A DNA stretch of 64,000 bases from Roseateles_B sp041905785 (GTDB taxonomy: Bacteria > Pseudomonadota > Gammaproteobacteria > Burkholderiales > Burkholderiaceae_C), in assembly GCA_041905785.1 (NCBI GenBank), contig JAYRKJ010000019.1, positions 60,386 through 124,385 on the forward strand, in the 5' to 3' direction. Shown piece after piece: positions 16,994 through 26,144 of the stretch. Each line of letters opens with the position of its first letter. The first letter of the stretch is position 1. The position numbers and the translations under genes are program-made. The notes under the pieces are model-generated. The model saw nothing but the letters and a program-made list of their open reading frames with translations. It was not told where the DNA came from and made no database searches.

Positions 16994-17132
16994 GCTGCTG
17001 TGCGTGGTGCGCACGCCGAAACTCCTTCCTGTTAGCCCTTACAGGATGGGGTCCCCGTCAGCCGCCTAGACTCCCCCTCCTTTATCAACAGCTCCGGAGG
17101 CTGCGGATCGCGAGGCCCGCAGAAGGAGCACC

Positions 17133-17171
17133 ATGACCCCGAAGCTCACCCATAGGAAGCCGGGTCAATAG
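17133..17171 (+). CDS. Possible 12-residue leader peptide
   Basis: ATG preceded by a strong AAGGAG at ideal spacing, 12 codons (MTPKLTHRKPGQ) and TAG, ending 20 bases before the start of the next gene. It is too short to be sure; it may be a translated leader or chance. Confidence 0.25.
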   Translation: MTPKLTHRKPGQ

Positions 17172-17191
17172 GTAATGAGGGAGAAGACTCG

Positions 17192-17830
17192 ATGAGAACG
17201 ATGATGGCGCTGCTCAGCGCGGCTTGCCTGTGCGCGAACGCCGCGGTGGCACAGGCGCAAAGCACCTCGGTGCCGGCCCAGCCCGCTTCCACGCCCACGA
17301 CGGCATCTGGCGGCAAACAAGGCCCGAAGCCACCCAAACGGGGCGTGGACCTCAAAGCCATGGAAGGCGACAGCGAGGGTTGCCCCAGAGGACCTAACGG
17401 TGAAGAGGTGTGCACCGTGGAGGTCACGGGATCCGGCGCGGGATGGAGTGGAGGACTGGGCGGCGGAGGCTGGGGCGGCGGCGACCCCGGCATGTGCACG
17501 CCTGGAAAGCAGTTGCAGGCCACGCCTTGTACGGCGGATACGCCCGGGGGGGGGACTGGGCCAGATGAAGCTGAACGCAGGAAGGAAGAGGAAAGAAAGA
17601 AGTGCGACGGCAAATACAGCGAGCAGTTGGACGCAGCGAAAACCATGCTAACCAAATCCCTAGATCGGTGTGTAGAGATTGCGAAGAATCCCCTCACGTA
17701 CGCGCATGACATGGCCATGATGCCGTTTGGGCAAGATTGCGTCTCAAAAGCAAATAAGTCTTGGCAGGACATGTACAACAATGTTCAGGCGGCCCAGCAG
17801 CTCTGTTACCGCCGAGCCAATGGAGGATGA
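17192..17830 (+). CDS. Exported Cys- and Gly-rich hypothetical protein
   Basis: A 212-residue protein of unknown function. A signal peptide (MRTMMALLSAACLCANAAVAQA) is followed by a Pro/Ser/Thr-rich linker, a Gly/Trp stretch near residues 85-98, and a charged helical C-terminal half (about 125-205) with Lys/Glu repeats and paired cysteines. The C-terminal half is visibly poorer in G+C than its neighbours. It overlaps or abuts the next gene, so the two form an operon. The context (an adjacent IS remnant) suggests acquired DNA. A secreted or periplasmic role is likely. Confidence 0.6.
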   Translation: MRTMMALLSAACLCANAAVAQAQSTSVPAQPASTPTTASGGKQGPKPPKRGVDLKAMEGDSEGCPRGPNGEEVCTVEVTGSGAGWSGGLGGGGWGGGDPGMCTPGKQLQATPCTADTPGGGTGPDEAERRKEEERKKCDGKYSEQLDAAKTMLTKSLDRCVEIAKNPLTYAHDMAMMPFGQDCVSKANKSWQDMYNNVQAAQQLCYRRANGG

Positions 17831-17834
17831 GGCC

Positions 17835-18806
17835 ATGCCGCGACATCGCTTGATCTTCGCGCTCCTGGGGCTTGCAGTACTGGTGAGCGTGCCAGCTCTG
17901 ATGGGCGTGCGGGGCTCTGGCAGCCGTGTACGGATTGAGCTGAGCCCTGAGGCCAAAGGCCAGCAGACGCAGAGCGCCCTGTCGCCGTGGACCAGCGCGT
18001 CAGCACCGCTCCCTGCAGCATCGTCGGACGCCACCATGCCACCGGTGCATCGGCTGGCCAAGGCTGAGTTGCCGGCGTCGAAGTCGCTGGCGGCGCGCTT
18101 TCCCAGGGGCTTGACGGAGCACGCCTCTTTAGTCCTGCAGCAACACGATGGGGCAGGCGCCATGGCGGTGGCGCAAGCACTGGCCGCCTGCGGGCGTCTT
18201 CGGGTCGTACTTCCAGGCGCCGAGCTGGCCCTGCGCAGCAATACCACACCGGCTGCTTACGCACGCAATGCACAGGATCTGGCCGAGCAGCAGCAGCTCG
18301 TGGCCTTGTGCCAGACCGCGACGCCTGAGCTTCAGAACCAAAGACGCGCGCTGTATGCATTGGCGGCCCAGCAGGAGGTGCCAGGTGCAGCGTCGGCCTA
18401 CTACGATGCGCGTGACCCGGAGTCCCAGACAGCCAGCATCGTGCGGCAGGTCCGTGCCGACGCGGAGCGTGGCCAGCTCATGGCGCTCGGTGCCTTGGCT
18501 GAGAGTCCTGCGAAGGCGGGCGTACTGACCGAGGATGAGGTGGCTGCGTATCGCCTGGCCTTGACCCTTCTGGCCAAGACGCCCGAATGGGGCAGCAGTG
18601 CGGCAGGCGTGATGTCATTCATCCGGCAGGACCGTGCCTTTCATCGGGCGATGGCGGCCGCGGCGCGGGGCGACGCTCAGCAAGTTGCTGTCGCCATGGA
18701 TGCGGGTGACGAGGACGGCGAGCTCTACGATCTGAGCCGGCTGAGTCCCCAGGCTCGACAGAAAGCGACGCTGCTGGTGCAGCGTCTGGTCGCGCACGGG
18801 CGTTGA
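17835..18806 (+). CDS. Hypothetical protein with N-terminal membrane anchor
   Basis: A 323-residue protein I do not recognise. A hydrophobic N-terminus (LIFALLGLAVLVSVPALMGV) forms a signal anchor. A Ser/Pro-rich spacer and an Ala-rich helical domain follow, with helix-pair repeats reminiscent of TPR/Sel1 folds (LYALAAQQEVPGAASAYYDA, and RGQLMALGALAESPAKAG). GGAGG eight bases before ATG 17835 supports this start; an ATG at 17820 would overlap the upstream stop. It is co-transcribed with the exported Cys/Gly-rich protein, suggesting that both act at the cell envelope. Confidence 0.62.
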   Translation: MPRHRLIFALLGLAVLVSVPALMGVRGSGSRVRIELSPEAKGQQTQSALSPWTSASAPLPAASSDATMPPVHRLAKAELPASKSLAARFPRGLTEHASLVLQQHDGAGAMAVAQALAACGRLRVVLPGAELALRSNTTPAAYARNAQDLAEQQQLVALCQTATPELQNQRRALYALAAQQEVPGAASAYYDARDPESQTASIVRQVRADAERGQLMALGALAESPAKAGVLTEDEVAAYRLALTLLAKTPEWGSSAAGVMSFIRQDRAFHRAMAAAARGDAQQVAVAMDAGDEDGELYDLSRLSPQARQKATLLVQRLVAHGR

Positions 18807-18919
18807 GGCGAACGCAGCCGCTGCAGCGCTCGGGCCTGCAGCCACGAGTCGATCTGCCGTCACCGGCGCCGCGCCGGACATCAAACCGGCAAGACGATTC
18901 CACAGGGTCGGCCTCGCAA

Positions 18920-19230
18920 AATTCACCCAGCGCTGCACGACGGACTCGTCGCTCTCGTGGTAAGCGTGCTTGGGGTAAAGCAGCGCCACCATCAGCCGGA
19001 TCGGCAACCGAGGTCGGCCCGCCTTGCTGACGCCGGCGCCCACGAGCTGCGTGCTTGGTCCGAACAGGTCAACGCTCACCTCGCTGTGGCCCGCTCGCGC
19101 ACGGTGCGCAAACAGCGGCGTCAACGACGCCTCGATCTCGTACCACGGCTCCGCGCGGCCAGAACTGCCAGCGGGTGATGCAGGTCGATCATCTGAACCA
19201 GCCGGCGCGCGGAAGAAGTCGTCGGTGGCC
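18920..19230 (-). pseudogene. IS5-like (DUF772) transposase N-terminal remnant
   Basis: The minus strand encodes the N-terminal part of an IS5/IS1182-type transposase: IEASLTPLFAH, DLFGPSTQLVGAGVS, then the DUF772 hallmark AGRPRLPIRLMVALLYPKHAY and ESDESVVQRW. The preceding piece QMIDLHHPLAVLA lies in another frame between FFRA and PWYEIEA, showing two compensating frameshifts. The homology stops after VQRW; no catalytic DDE part and no terminal inverted repeats are visible. It is an inactive relic of a mobile element. Confidence 0.75.
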
Positions 19231-19361
19231 ATGAAGCGCAGCTCCAAAACGCACAGGAACTGATGTCCATCGCATCCGTTCATGGGAGTCCTGGCCATCG
19301 GCATCTACCCCGCAACGCCAGTGTTCATGCGGGCTGCGACGATGCTGCGGGGCCGGCCCCG

Positions 19362-19754
19362 TCACCCGCTTGTGCCTGCGACATCACGGATGCATCGCAC
19401 AGGGCACGGCTCGCCCGCCGCCGCTTCGAGGCGAGTCTGTGGCGGGCACTCGACTGCCGCGACGGTGCCCGGGTGCTCTGCGTTCGCCAGCCCCTCACCA
19501 GCTTGGCCGGGTCCATCACCCAAGTGGCCTGACGGCTGCAGCGGATCAGGTCGTGCCGCAGAAGAATCCATGTCGGCCTCGAGTGCGTCCTGTCCGAACA
19601 GCCATGCGGCGAGCAAGCGGTGGTCCACGTCCGTCACAACTAAGCCCTGCTGCAACTCATGGCTGGACGCGAACCAGCCGCATTCAGGAGCAGGGTCCGA
19701 TGCCGACTCGTCGGGCCGAAGCTTGGATGCGTCGTCGATCTTGGCCGGTTGCAC
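19362..19754 (-). CDS. Small hypothetical protein, possibly truncated
   Basis: Begins at GTG 19754 after a good GGGAGG ribosome-binding site. The first 55 or so residues (containing CGWFASSHELQQGLVVTD and RLLAAWLFGQD) look protein-like. The remaining 75 residues are Pro/Ala/Gly-rich without structure and may be out-of-frame read-through of a decayed gene. I do not recognise the family. It is possibly a remnant of the same accessory region as the transposase fragment. Confidence 0.3.
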   Translation of the reverse strand: MQPAKIDDASKLRPDESASDPAPECGWFASSHELQQGLVVTDVDHRLLAAWLFGQDALEADMDSSAARPDPLQPSGHLGDGPGQAGEGLANAEHPGTVAAVECPPQTRLEAAAGEPCPVRCIRDVAGTSG

Positions 19755-20106
19755 GTTGCCTCCCTGATGCCGTGAGGGAGTGCAGTGTTGGTGCTAGTGT
19801 CGATGCCTGCATCGCCAATGGAAATGAAGCGAAGGCTTTGCAAAAGAGAAGCCGTCCAGGGCATCCATCCGGCGACGGAAACTGCTCACCCAGCCCGGCG
19901 GCGCCCTCGCCGCGCAGTACCTGCCCCACGCCTTCTCGGCGTCGGCGAGGGGGCCCGTGCGAGCGCAGAAGGGTCCGAATCACCTGGCTGACGGACGCGC
20001 ATTGGCGGCGCACTTGCGGTGCTATTACACTTCCGCGGCATCGGCCCCGCACCGCTCGTTCGAAGTGAGCAGGGGGCCAGCCCTCTGCACAGCCTCCAAC
20101 CATTGC

Positions 20107-21675
20107 ATGAATCGCCCCCTGCCGACTCTTCTTCTGACGTCTTGCATTGGCCTGCTGATGGCGGGCCTGGGGGCGCCGGCCAGGGTGCTGGCGCAGACGG
20201 CCGATCCTGCGCAGCCGGCAATGGGCGGGCTGCGCAGCAGCGATGCGTCATTGCGCCTGCAATACCAGCGTGTAGACGTGCCTGGCGAGCGCCCCCTGGA
20301 TCTGATGGGCTTGCATGTGCACCACCCGGTGATGGACGGCATCCAGGTGGGCGCGGGCTTTTACGCACCACTCTTCAAGGGCGAGTACGGCGGCTTCGTG
20401 GCGGCTGATCTCGGTGTGCTGGGCCGGCGCAGGCTGGCGGGCCCCTTGTTCCTCACGGCCGGCCTGTCCGCAGGAGGTGGCGGAGGCGGGCGCAGCGTCG
20501 AGCACAGCAAGCTGCTGTCGGGCACCGGTGGCTTCGTCAAGGGCCATCTCGGCCTGGGGTATGACTTCGGGGATGTCTCGGCCGGTGTCAGCCTTTCCAA
20601 GATCAAGTTCCGCAAGTCGCTGATCGACAGCAGCCAGGCCAGTGTCTTCGTTGAGCTGCCGTTCCGCTATCTCACCGGGCCCTACGCCGGCCATGGCCAG
20701 TCGCTGCCGCCGTCGGACGAGCAGCGTGCTGCGCAGGAAATGGGCGAGAGCATGCTGACGCTGTCGCTGGACAACTACCGCCAGCAGAACCCGCAGGGCT
20801 CGAACAAGAACACCATCGGCCTGGCCGATCTGCAGTATGCGCACTTCTTCGCGCGGGACAGCTATTGGTTCGCCTCGCTGGGCATGGGTTATCGCGGCAT
20901 GCCTCTGTACAACCAGCTGCTTGGCGGCGTGGGCCAGCGCTACCGAGTCACGCCGGCGTTGACGCTCTTCGGCCAGCTGGGCGTAGGTTCGGGAGGCTAT
21001 GCGCCCGAGGTGATCGACACGGCCTCCGGCCTGCTGGTCTATCCCCGGCTGGGTGTCGAGTACGCGCTGAGCCGTGAGCTGGGCCTGGCCTTCACCTTGG
21101 GCCACATGGCAGCGCCCAAGGGCAGCTCGCGCAATCAGACCTTCGGCCTGGCCTTGAGCCGTCACCTGGGTGCCAGACCGTCCGGCGAGAACGCGGGGCC
21201 TGCGCGCTACCAGGGCATGCGCGTGTCCGTGTTCCAGCACACGGCTTTCCAGCTGAGCTATCGCGAGCAGCGTCGGCCGGCGCTGCAAATGATGGGCCTG
21301 CAGTTGGATTTGCCTCTGGACCGGCCCTTGGACCTGCCCTCGAACCCGCGCTGGTACCTGCCCTTGCAGGCCTCGGGTGCCTACAACGCCTACTTGGGCT
21401 ACCCCGGCTATGCCGAGATTTTCGCCGGGCTGGGCTTGCAGACGCATGCCATGCCCGGAGACCGCTTCCAGGTCTTCGGTCAGGTGATGGCCGGGGCCAA
21501 TGTGCACGGCAAGGCTGCCAAGCTCAGCGCCGGCCTGCGCTATGTTCTCGACGACCGCCTGGCCTTGAACGCGTCGCTGGGGCGAACGCTGGCGCGGGGC
21601 CATACGGGTGGGCATTTCAGTGCAAACAACCTGATGCTGGGGCTGGACTATCGCTTCGCCATCCCGACGCGATGA
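20107..21675 (+). CDS. Exported outer-membrane beta-barrel-like protein
   Basis: A 522-residue protein with a signal peptide (LLLTSCIGLLMAGLGAPARVLA, cleavage near AQT). The mature part is rich in alternating aromatic/Gly strands (GFYAPLFKGEYGGFVAADLG, YWFASLGMGYRG) and ends DYRFAIPTR. The N- and C-terminal halves share related openings: LRLQYQRVDVPGERPLDLMG, and later SYREQRRPALQMMGLQLDLP. This suggests an internally duplicated protein with two related domains. The function is unknown. It is a single gene on the edge of the accessory region. Confidence 0.65.
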   Translation: MNRPLPTLLLTSCIGLLMAGLGAPARVLAQTADPAQPAMGGLRSSDASLRLQYQRVDVPGERPLDLMGLHVHHPVMDGIQVGAGFYAPLFKGEYGGFVAADLGVLGRRRLAGPLFLTAGLSAGGGGGGRSVEHSKLLSGTGGFVKGHLGLGYDFGDVSAGVSLSKIKFRKSLIDSSQASVFVELPFRYLTGPYAGHGQSLPPSDEQRAAQEMGESMLTLSLDNYRQQNPQGSNKNTIGLADLQYAHFFARDSYWFASLGMGYRGMPLYNQLLGGVGQRYRVTPALTLFGQLGVGSGGYAPEVIDTASGLLVYPRLGVEYALSRELGLAFTLGHMAAPKGSSRNQTFGLALSRHLGARPSGENAGPARYQGMRVSVFQHTAFQLSYREQRRPALQMMGLQLDLPLDRPLDLPSNPRWYLPLQASGAYNAYLGYPGYAEIFAGLGLQTHAMPGDRFQVFGQVMAGANVHGKAAKLSAGLRYVLDDRLALNASLGRTLARGHTGGHFSANNLMLGLDYRFAIPTR

Positions 21676-21932
21676 AGCCGGCCCTCGCGCTTCGGCTGCC
21701 TTTGCCTGCAAGGGACCGGCTGCCAAGCCTGGGGTCAGGTCTTGCCTGGCTCAGGCCGTGAGCTGGCCCCGCTGCTCAGGCCGGGTGGTTCGGGGGCTGA
21801 CCGCCGGCGGTGGATCGGTGCGCCGCGGCTGCGTCGGCGCAGGTCCGGTTGGCCAACGCGTGCGCGCGCTCGACGAGGGCAGGCGAGCGTACAGATCGTC
21901 GGGTCGTTGGGCCAGCGGCAGGGGCGCGCCGC

Positions 21933-22406
21933 TCAGATCGGCAGCGCCGTGCTGTTCTTCACCTCTTCCATCACAGCGTATGTGCGGGTCTCACGCACGC
22001 CGGGCAGGGTCCAGATCACGCTGCCGATGAATTCGCGGTAGGCGCTCATGTCGGAGACGCGGGTCTTGAGCAGGTAGTCGAAGCCGCCCGCCACCAGATG
22101 GCATTCCAGGATCTCGGGCCGGGCCTGGACGGCGGCCTTGAAGTTGTCCATCACGTCCTGCACGGTGCGGTCCAGCAGGATTTCGATGAAGACCATCATG
22201 GAGGCGCCCAGCTTGGCGGGGTTCAGCCGCGCCTCGTAACCCAGGATGTAGCCCTCGCGCGTGAGGCGTTTGACCCGCTCCAGCACGGCTGTGGGAGAAA
22301 GATGCACGGCCTCGGCCAGCTTCAGATTGGAAATGCGCCCGTCCTGCTGCAGGACGCGCAGAATCCTTGCGTCGATGGTGTCGAGCCCCGAATCGGTGTG
22401 CGCCAT
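21933..22406 (-). CDS. Lrp/AsnC-family regulator, probable putA regulator
   Basis: A 157-residue Lrp/AsnC transcription factor. The N-terminal helix-turn-helix contains LDTIDARILRVLQQDGRISNLKLAEAV and PTAVLERVKRL; the C-terminal RAM ligand-binding domain includes ECHLVAGGFDYLLK and the closing TRTYAVMEEVK. It is divergent from putA across a 105-bp spacer holding an A/T-rich palindrome. That arrangement is known for proline-responsive Lrp-type PutR regulators in alphaproteobacteria. The likely role is proline-dependent activation of putA. Starts at 22406 and 22418 are both possible. Confidence 0.88.
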   Translation of the reverse strand: MAHTDSGLDTIDARILRVLQQDGRISNLKLAEAVHLSPTAVLERVKRLTREGYILGYEARLNPAKLGASMMVFIEILLDRTVQDVMDNFKAAVQARPEILECHLVAGGFDYLLKTRVSDMSAYREFIGSVIWTLPGVRETRTYAVMEEVKNSTALPI

Positions 22407-22437
22407 TGGATTTCTCACTGCTCTGCGGCTGATGTTC

Positions 22438-22450
22438 TGAATTTAATTCA
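22438..22450. promoter_or_regulatory. Palindrome TGAATTTAATTCA in the lrp-putA spacer
   Basis: A perfect 13-bp palindrome (TGAATT-t-AATTCA) in an A/T-rich island between the divergent regulator and putA genes. A/T-rich dyads of this kind are typical Lrp-family operators. A weaker dyad GCAT...ATGC follows at 22461-22475. Confidence 0.5.
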
Positions 22451-22511
22451 TCATCATCCTGCATAAAGTTCATGCTTTCACTAATTCGACAGCGTTCAAA
22501 AGGGGATCTCC

Positions 22512-25500
22512 ATGGCCGCCTTCAATCTTCTGCCCGAACAAGCCCGCCTGCCGGACCCGTACCGCGAGGAAATGCCGGTGGTGAAGGCCCTGGCGGCCAG
22601 CCTGGGGCAGGGGCTGGACTGGAACGCGGTGGTCACCGCCGCCAGCCCTTGGGTGGAGCAGGTGCGCAACAATCCGGCGCCGTTCTGGGCCATGGAATCG
22701 CTGCTGCGCGAGTACCCCATCACCAGCAGTGAAGGCCTGGCCCTGATGCGCCTGGCCGAAGCGCTGCTGCGCGTGCCCGATGCCCCCACCGCCATCGCGC
22801 TGACGGCCGACCAGCTGGGCCGTGGCAGCTTCGATGGCGCCTCCGACGGCCCGCACAAGATGCTGGCCAGCCTGTCAGCCACCGCCATTTCCCTGTCCAA
22901 AAAGTTCCTGCCCGAGGCTGAAGGGCAGGGCGGCCTGCTGACGCGCCTGGGCGCGCAGACCGTGGTTGCCGCCACCGTGCGCGCCATCCAGTTGCTGGGC
23001 CGCCAGTTCGTGCTGGGCCGCAACATCCAGGAAGCGATGAAGGAGGCGGACGACGCCCGCCGCGCGCAGGCACAGCTGCGCTTCAGCTATGACATGCTGG
23101 GCGAGGGCGCCCGCACCGAGGCCGACGCCCGCCGCTATCACGCCGCCTATGTGAACGCCATCGAAGCCATCGCCGGCGGTCGCAAGGCCGAGTCCCCCGA
23201 GGGCTCGGACGGCATCTCCATCAAGCTCAGCGCCCTGTTCTCGCGCTACGAGGTGCTGCAGCGCGAGCGGGTGTTCGCCGAGCTGCTGCCGCGCGTGTGG
23301 GTGCTGATCGAGAAGGCCGCGCAGGCCAATATCAACCTCACCATCGACGCCGAGGAAGTCGACCGCCTGGAGCTGTCGCTGGACGTGCTGGATGCGCTGT
23401 CCGCCCGCATTGCCGCGCACTTCCCGCAGTGGCGCGGCTTCGGCCTGGCCGTGCAGGCCTATCAGACCCGCGCGCTGGCCGTGGTCAACGAGGTGGCTGC
23501 CATCGCCCGCAAGCACGGCCTGAAGTTCATGGTGCGCCTGGTCAAGGGCGCCTACTGGGACGGCGAGATCAAGCGCGCCCAGGAAAACGGTCTGGCCGCC
23601 TATCCGGTCTTCACCCACAAGCAGCACACCGATGTGAGCTACCTGGCCTGCGCCCAGGCGCTGATCCAGCATGCCGACGTGATCTACCCGCAGTTCGCCA
23701 GCCACAATGCCGGCACCATCGCCGCCATCGTGCTGATGGCGCGCAAGGCGGGGGCCAAGTTCGAGATGCAGCGCCTGCACGGCATGGGTGAGGGCGTCTA
23801 CCGCGAGGTGCTGAAGGACGCCAGCATCCCCTGCCGCGTCTACGCCCCGGTGGGCGAGCACCGCGATCTGCTGGCCTACCTGGTGCGCCGCCTGCTGGAG
23901 AACGGTGCCAACAGCTCCTTCGTCCATCAACTGGCCGACCCCACGGTCCATGTGCAGGAGCTGCTGGGCTCGCCGCTGGCCCAGATCCAGGAGGGCAGTG
24001 CGCTGCCCATGCCCGTGGACCTGTACCTGGACGAACACGGCCATGGCCGCGCCAATTCCAAGGGCGCCGACCTGACCGCGCCGGCCCAGCGCGAGCCCCT
24101 GCTGGCCGCGCTGGAGAAGGTCGTGGTGGGCCCGGTGGCCGAGGCCACCGCCGTGGAGATCGCAGCCGCCATGGAGCGGCTGCAGGCCGGCTTCGCGCGC
24201 TGGAACGCCACGTCGGTGGCCCAGCGCGCCACCATCCTGCGCCGCGCCGCCGATGCACTGGAAGCGCGCCTGCCCGAGTTCTGCGCCCTGCTGGTCAAGG
24301 AGGCGTTCAAGACCCAGGGCGACTGCGTGGCCGAAGTGCGCGAAGCGGTGGACTTCATGCGCTACTACGCCGACGAGGCCGAGGCCCAAGCGCCGCAGAT
24401 GCAGGGTCGCGGCGTTTTCGTCTGCATCTCGCCCTGGAACTTCCCGCTGGCCATCTTCGCCGGCCAGGTCGTCGCGGCCCTGGTGACGGGCAATGCCGTG
24501 GCCGCCAAGCCTGCCGAGCAGACGCCCTTTGTGGCGCTGAAGGCCGTGGAGCTGCTGCACGAGGCCGGCGTGCCCGCGGACGCGCTGGTGCTGCTGCATG
24601 GCGCGGGCGAGACCGTCGGCGCGGGCCTGGTGGCGCACCCGCTGACTGCAGGCGTGTGCTTCACCGGTTCCACCGCCGTGGCCCAGATCATCAACAAGAC
24701 CCTGGCGGCCAAGGACGGCAGCGAGATCGTCCCGCTGATCGCCGAAACCGGCGGCCTGAACGCCATGCTGGTGGATTCCACCGCCCTGCCCGAGCAGGTG
24801 GTCGATGCCGTGGTGCAAAGTGCCTTCCGCTCGGCCGGCCAGCGCTGCTCGGCCCTGCGCCTGCTTTGCGTGCATGAAGGCATCGCCGATGGCGTGATCG
24901 AGATGATCAAGGGCGCCGTGCAGGAGCTGTGGGTGGGGCATCCCGCCGAGCTGGCCACCGATGTGGGCCCGGTCATCGACGACGAAGCCTTCGTCAACAT
25001 CAGCCGCCATGTGGAGCGCCTCAAGCGCGAGGCGCGGCTGATTGCCGAGGCGCCGGTGCATGACAACGTGCCGCGCCTGATCCGTCCGGTGGCGTTCGAG
25101 ATCGCCAAGGTCTCGGACCTGGGCCAGGAGATCTTCGGCCCGGTGCTGCATGTGCTGCGCTGGAGCGGCGAGGTCGACGCCGTGCTGGAGCAGATCAACG
25201 CCCTGGGCTATGGCCTGACCATGGGCATCCAGACCCGCATCGACAGCCGCGCCCTGCGCCTGGCCGAGAAGGCGCGTGTGGGGAATATCTACGTCAACCG
25301 CAACATCATCGGCGCGGTGGTGGGCGTGCAGCCTTTTGGTGGTGAAGGCATGTCGGGTACCGGTCCCAAGGCGGGCGGCCGGCATTACCTGCACCGCTTC
25401 TGTGCCGAGGCCGGCGCGGCGCCGGTCGTGGCGGGCGGCCAGATCGCCGGCACGGCCGAGGCCGGCCAGCTCAGCAGTCGCCTGGCCGCCCTGCAGGCCG

Positions 25501-26111
25501 CGCAGGCCACCTGGGCCTCCGTGGACCTGGCACAGCGCGTGGCCGTGCTGCGCCGTGCCGCTGACGGCGCCGAAGGCCCCGTGGCCGCCGTGCTGCGCGC
25601 CCATGCCAAGCAGGCCGAGCACGGCCTGCAGGACCAGGTGCTGCCCGGCCCGACGGGCGAGAGCAACGAATTGCGCCTGCATGGCCGCGGCGTGTTCGCC
25701 GTGCTCAGCGAGGGCGCCGACGACGCCCAGATTGCCGCCGCCCTGGGCGCAGCCCTGGTGGCCGGCAATGCCGTGGCCCTGGTGGGCAATGGCCGCTGCG
25801 AAGCCCTGCGCCAGCGCCTGATTCAGGCAGGTGTGCCGGGGACTGCCATGGCCGTGCTGCCTGTGGACCTGGCCGCTGGCCTGCTGAGCGCGCCGGCCCT
25901 CGCCGGCGTGGTGGTGGCGGCCAACGACGCCACCCTGGCACGCGCCGCGCTGCGCCACCTGGCCGCGCGCCCGGGCGCCATCCTGCCGCTGATCACCGCG
26001 GCCGATGCCGCCAATCCGCGCCAGCAGTACCGCTTCGCGGCCGAGCAGACGCTGACCATCAACACCGCGGCCGCAGGCGGCAATGCGGCCTTGCTGGCGG
26101 GCGTGCACTGA
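22512..26111 (+). CDS. putA: Bifunctional proline dehydrogenase / P5C dehydrogenase
   Basis: A 1199-residue PutA that oxidises proline to glutamate. The FAD-dependent proline dehydrogenase domain (about 200-440) contains RLVKGAYWDGEIKRAQENGL near residue 342. The aldehyde dehydrogenase domain (about 530-990) contains ISPWNFPLAIFAGQV, the catalytic Glu in AETGG (near 744) and the nucleophile in GQRCSA (near 778). A long C-terminal domain of about 200 residues follows, as in type-B PutA. The N-terminal ribbon-helix-helix DNA-binding domain of E. coli PutA (1320 aa) is absent, so it cannot repress its own gene; the divergent Lrp-type gene probably does the regulation. The ATG at 22512 follows AAGGGGATCTCC. 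Confidence 0.95.
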   Translation: MAAFNLLPEQARLPDPYREEMPVVKALAASLGQGLDWNAVVTAASPWVEQVRNNPAPFWAMESLLREYPITSSEGLALMRLAEALLRVPDAPTAIALTADQLGRGSFDGASDGPHKMLASLSATAISLSKKFLPEAEGQGGLLTRLGAQTVVAATVRAIQLLGRQFVLGRNIQEAMKEADDARRAQAQLRFSYDMLGEGARTEADARRYHAAYVNAIEAIAGGRKAESPEGSDGISIKLSALFSRYEVLQRERVFAELLPRVWVLIEKAAQANINLTIDAEEVDRLELSLDVLDALSARIAAHFPQWRGFGLAVQAYQTRALAVVNEVAAIARKHGLKFMVRLVKGAYWDGEIKRAQENGLAAYPVFTHKQHTDVSYLACAQALIQHADVIYPQFASHNAGTIAAIVLMARKAGAKFEMQRLHGMGEGVYREVLKDASIPCRVYAPVGEHRDLLAYLVRRLLENGANSSFVHQLADPTVHVQELLGSPLAQIQEGSALPMPVDLYLDEHGHGRANSKGADLTAPAQREPLLAALEKVVVGPVAEATAVEIAAAMERLQAGFARWNATSVAQRATILRRAADALEARLPEFCALLVKEAFKTQGDCVAEVREAVDFMRYYADEAEAQAPQMQGRGVFVCISPWNFPLAIFAGQVVAALVTGNAVAAKPAEQTPFVALKAVELLHEAGVPADALVLLHGAGETVGAGLVAHPLTAGVCFTGSTAVAQIINKTLAAKDGSEIVPLIAETGGLNAMLVDSTALPEQVVDAVVQSAFRSAGQRCSALRLLCVHEGIADGVIEMIKGAVQELWVGHPAELATDVGPVIDDEAFVNISRHVERLKREARLIAEAPVHDNVPRLIRPVAFEIAKVSDLGQEIFGPVLHVLRWSGEVDAVLEQINALGYGLTMGIQTRIDSRALRLAEKARVGNIYVNRNIIGAVVGVQPFGGEGMSGTGPKAGGRHYLHRFCAEAGAAPVVAGGQIAGTAEAGQLSSRLAALQAAQATWASVDLAQRVAVLRRAADGAEGPVAAVLRAHAKQAEHGLQDQVLPGPTGESNELRLHGRGVFAVLSEGADDAQIAAALGAALVAGNAVALVGNGRCEALRQRLIQAGVPGTAMAVLPVDLAAGLLSAPALAGVVVAANDATLARAALRHLAARPGAILPLITAADAANPRQQYRFAAEQTLTINTAAAGGNAALLAGVH

Positions 26112-26120
26112 GCCCCGTGG

Positions 26121-26140
26121 CCTTGGGGCTGGCCCCAGGG
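26121..26140. terminator. GC-rich hairpin between putA and nitroreductase genes
   Basis: A 9-bp stem (CCTTGGGGC/GCCCCAGGG, one G-T pair) with a two-base loop at a convergent gene junction. There is no T-run, so termination is uncertain. Confidence 0.35.
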
Positions 26141-26144
26141 CCCG

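Larger units (their letters stand above)
18807..20106. other. Decayed accessory region with gene debris
   Basis: About 1.3 kb without an intact recognisable gene. It holds a frameshifted transposase remnant (18920-19230) and a small minus-strand reading frame with a good ribosome-binding site (19362-19754). The rest has no coding signal I trust. Confidence 0.6.

Noticed and set aside
22875..26108. 1077-residue minus-strand open frame opposite putA
   Set aside because: It is His/Gln/Arg-rich without domains and mirrors the codon structure of putA; typical antisense shadow in GC-rich DNA.
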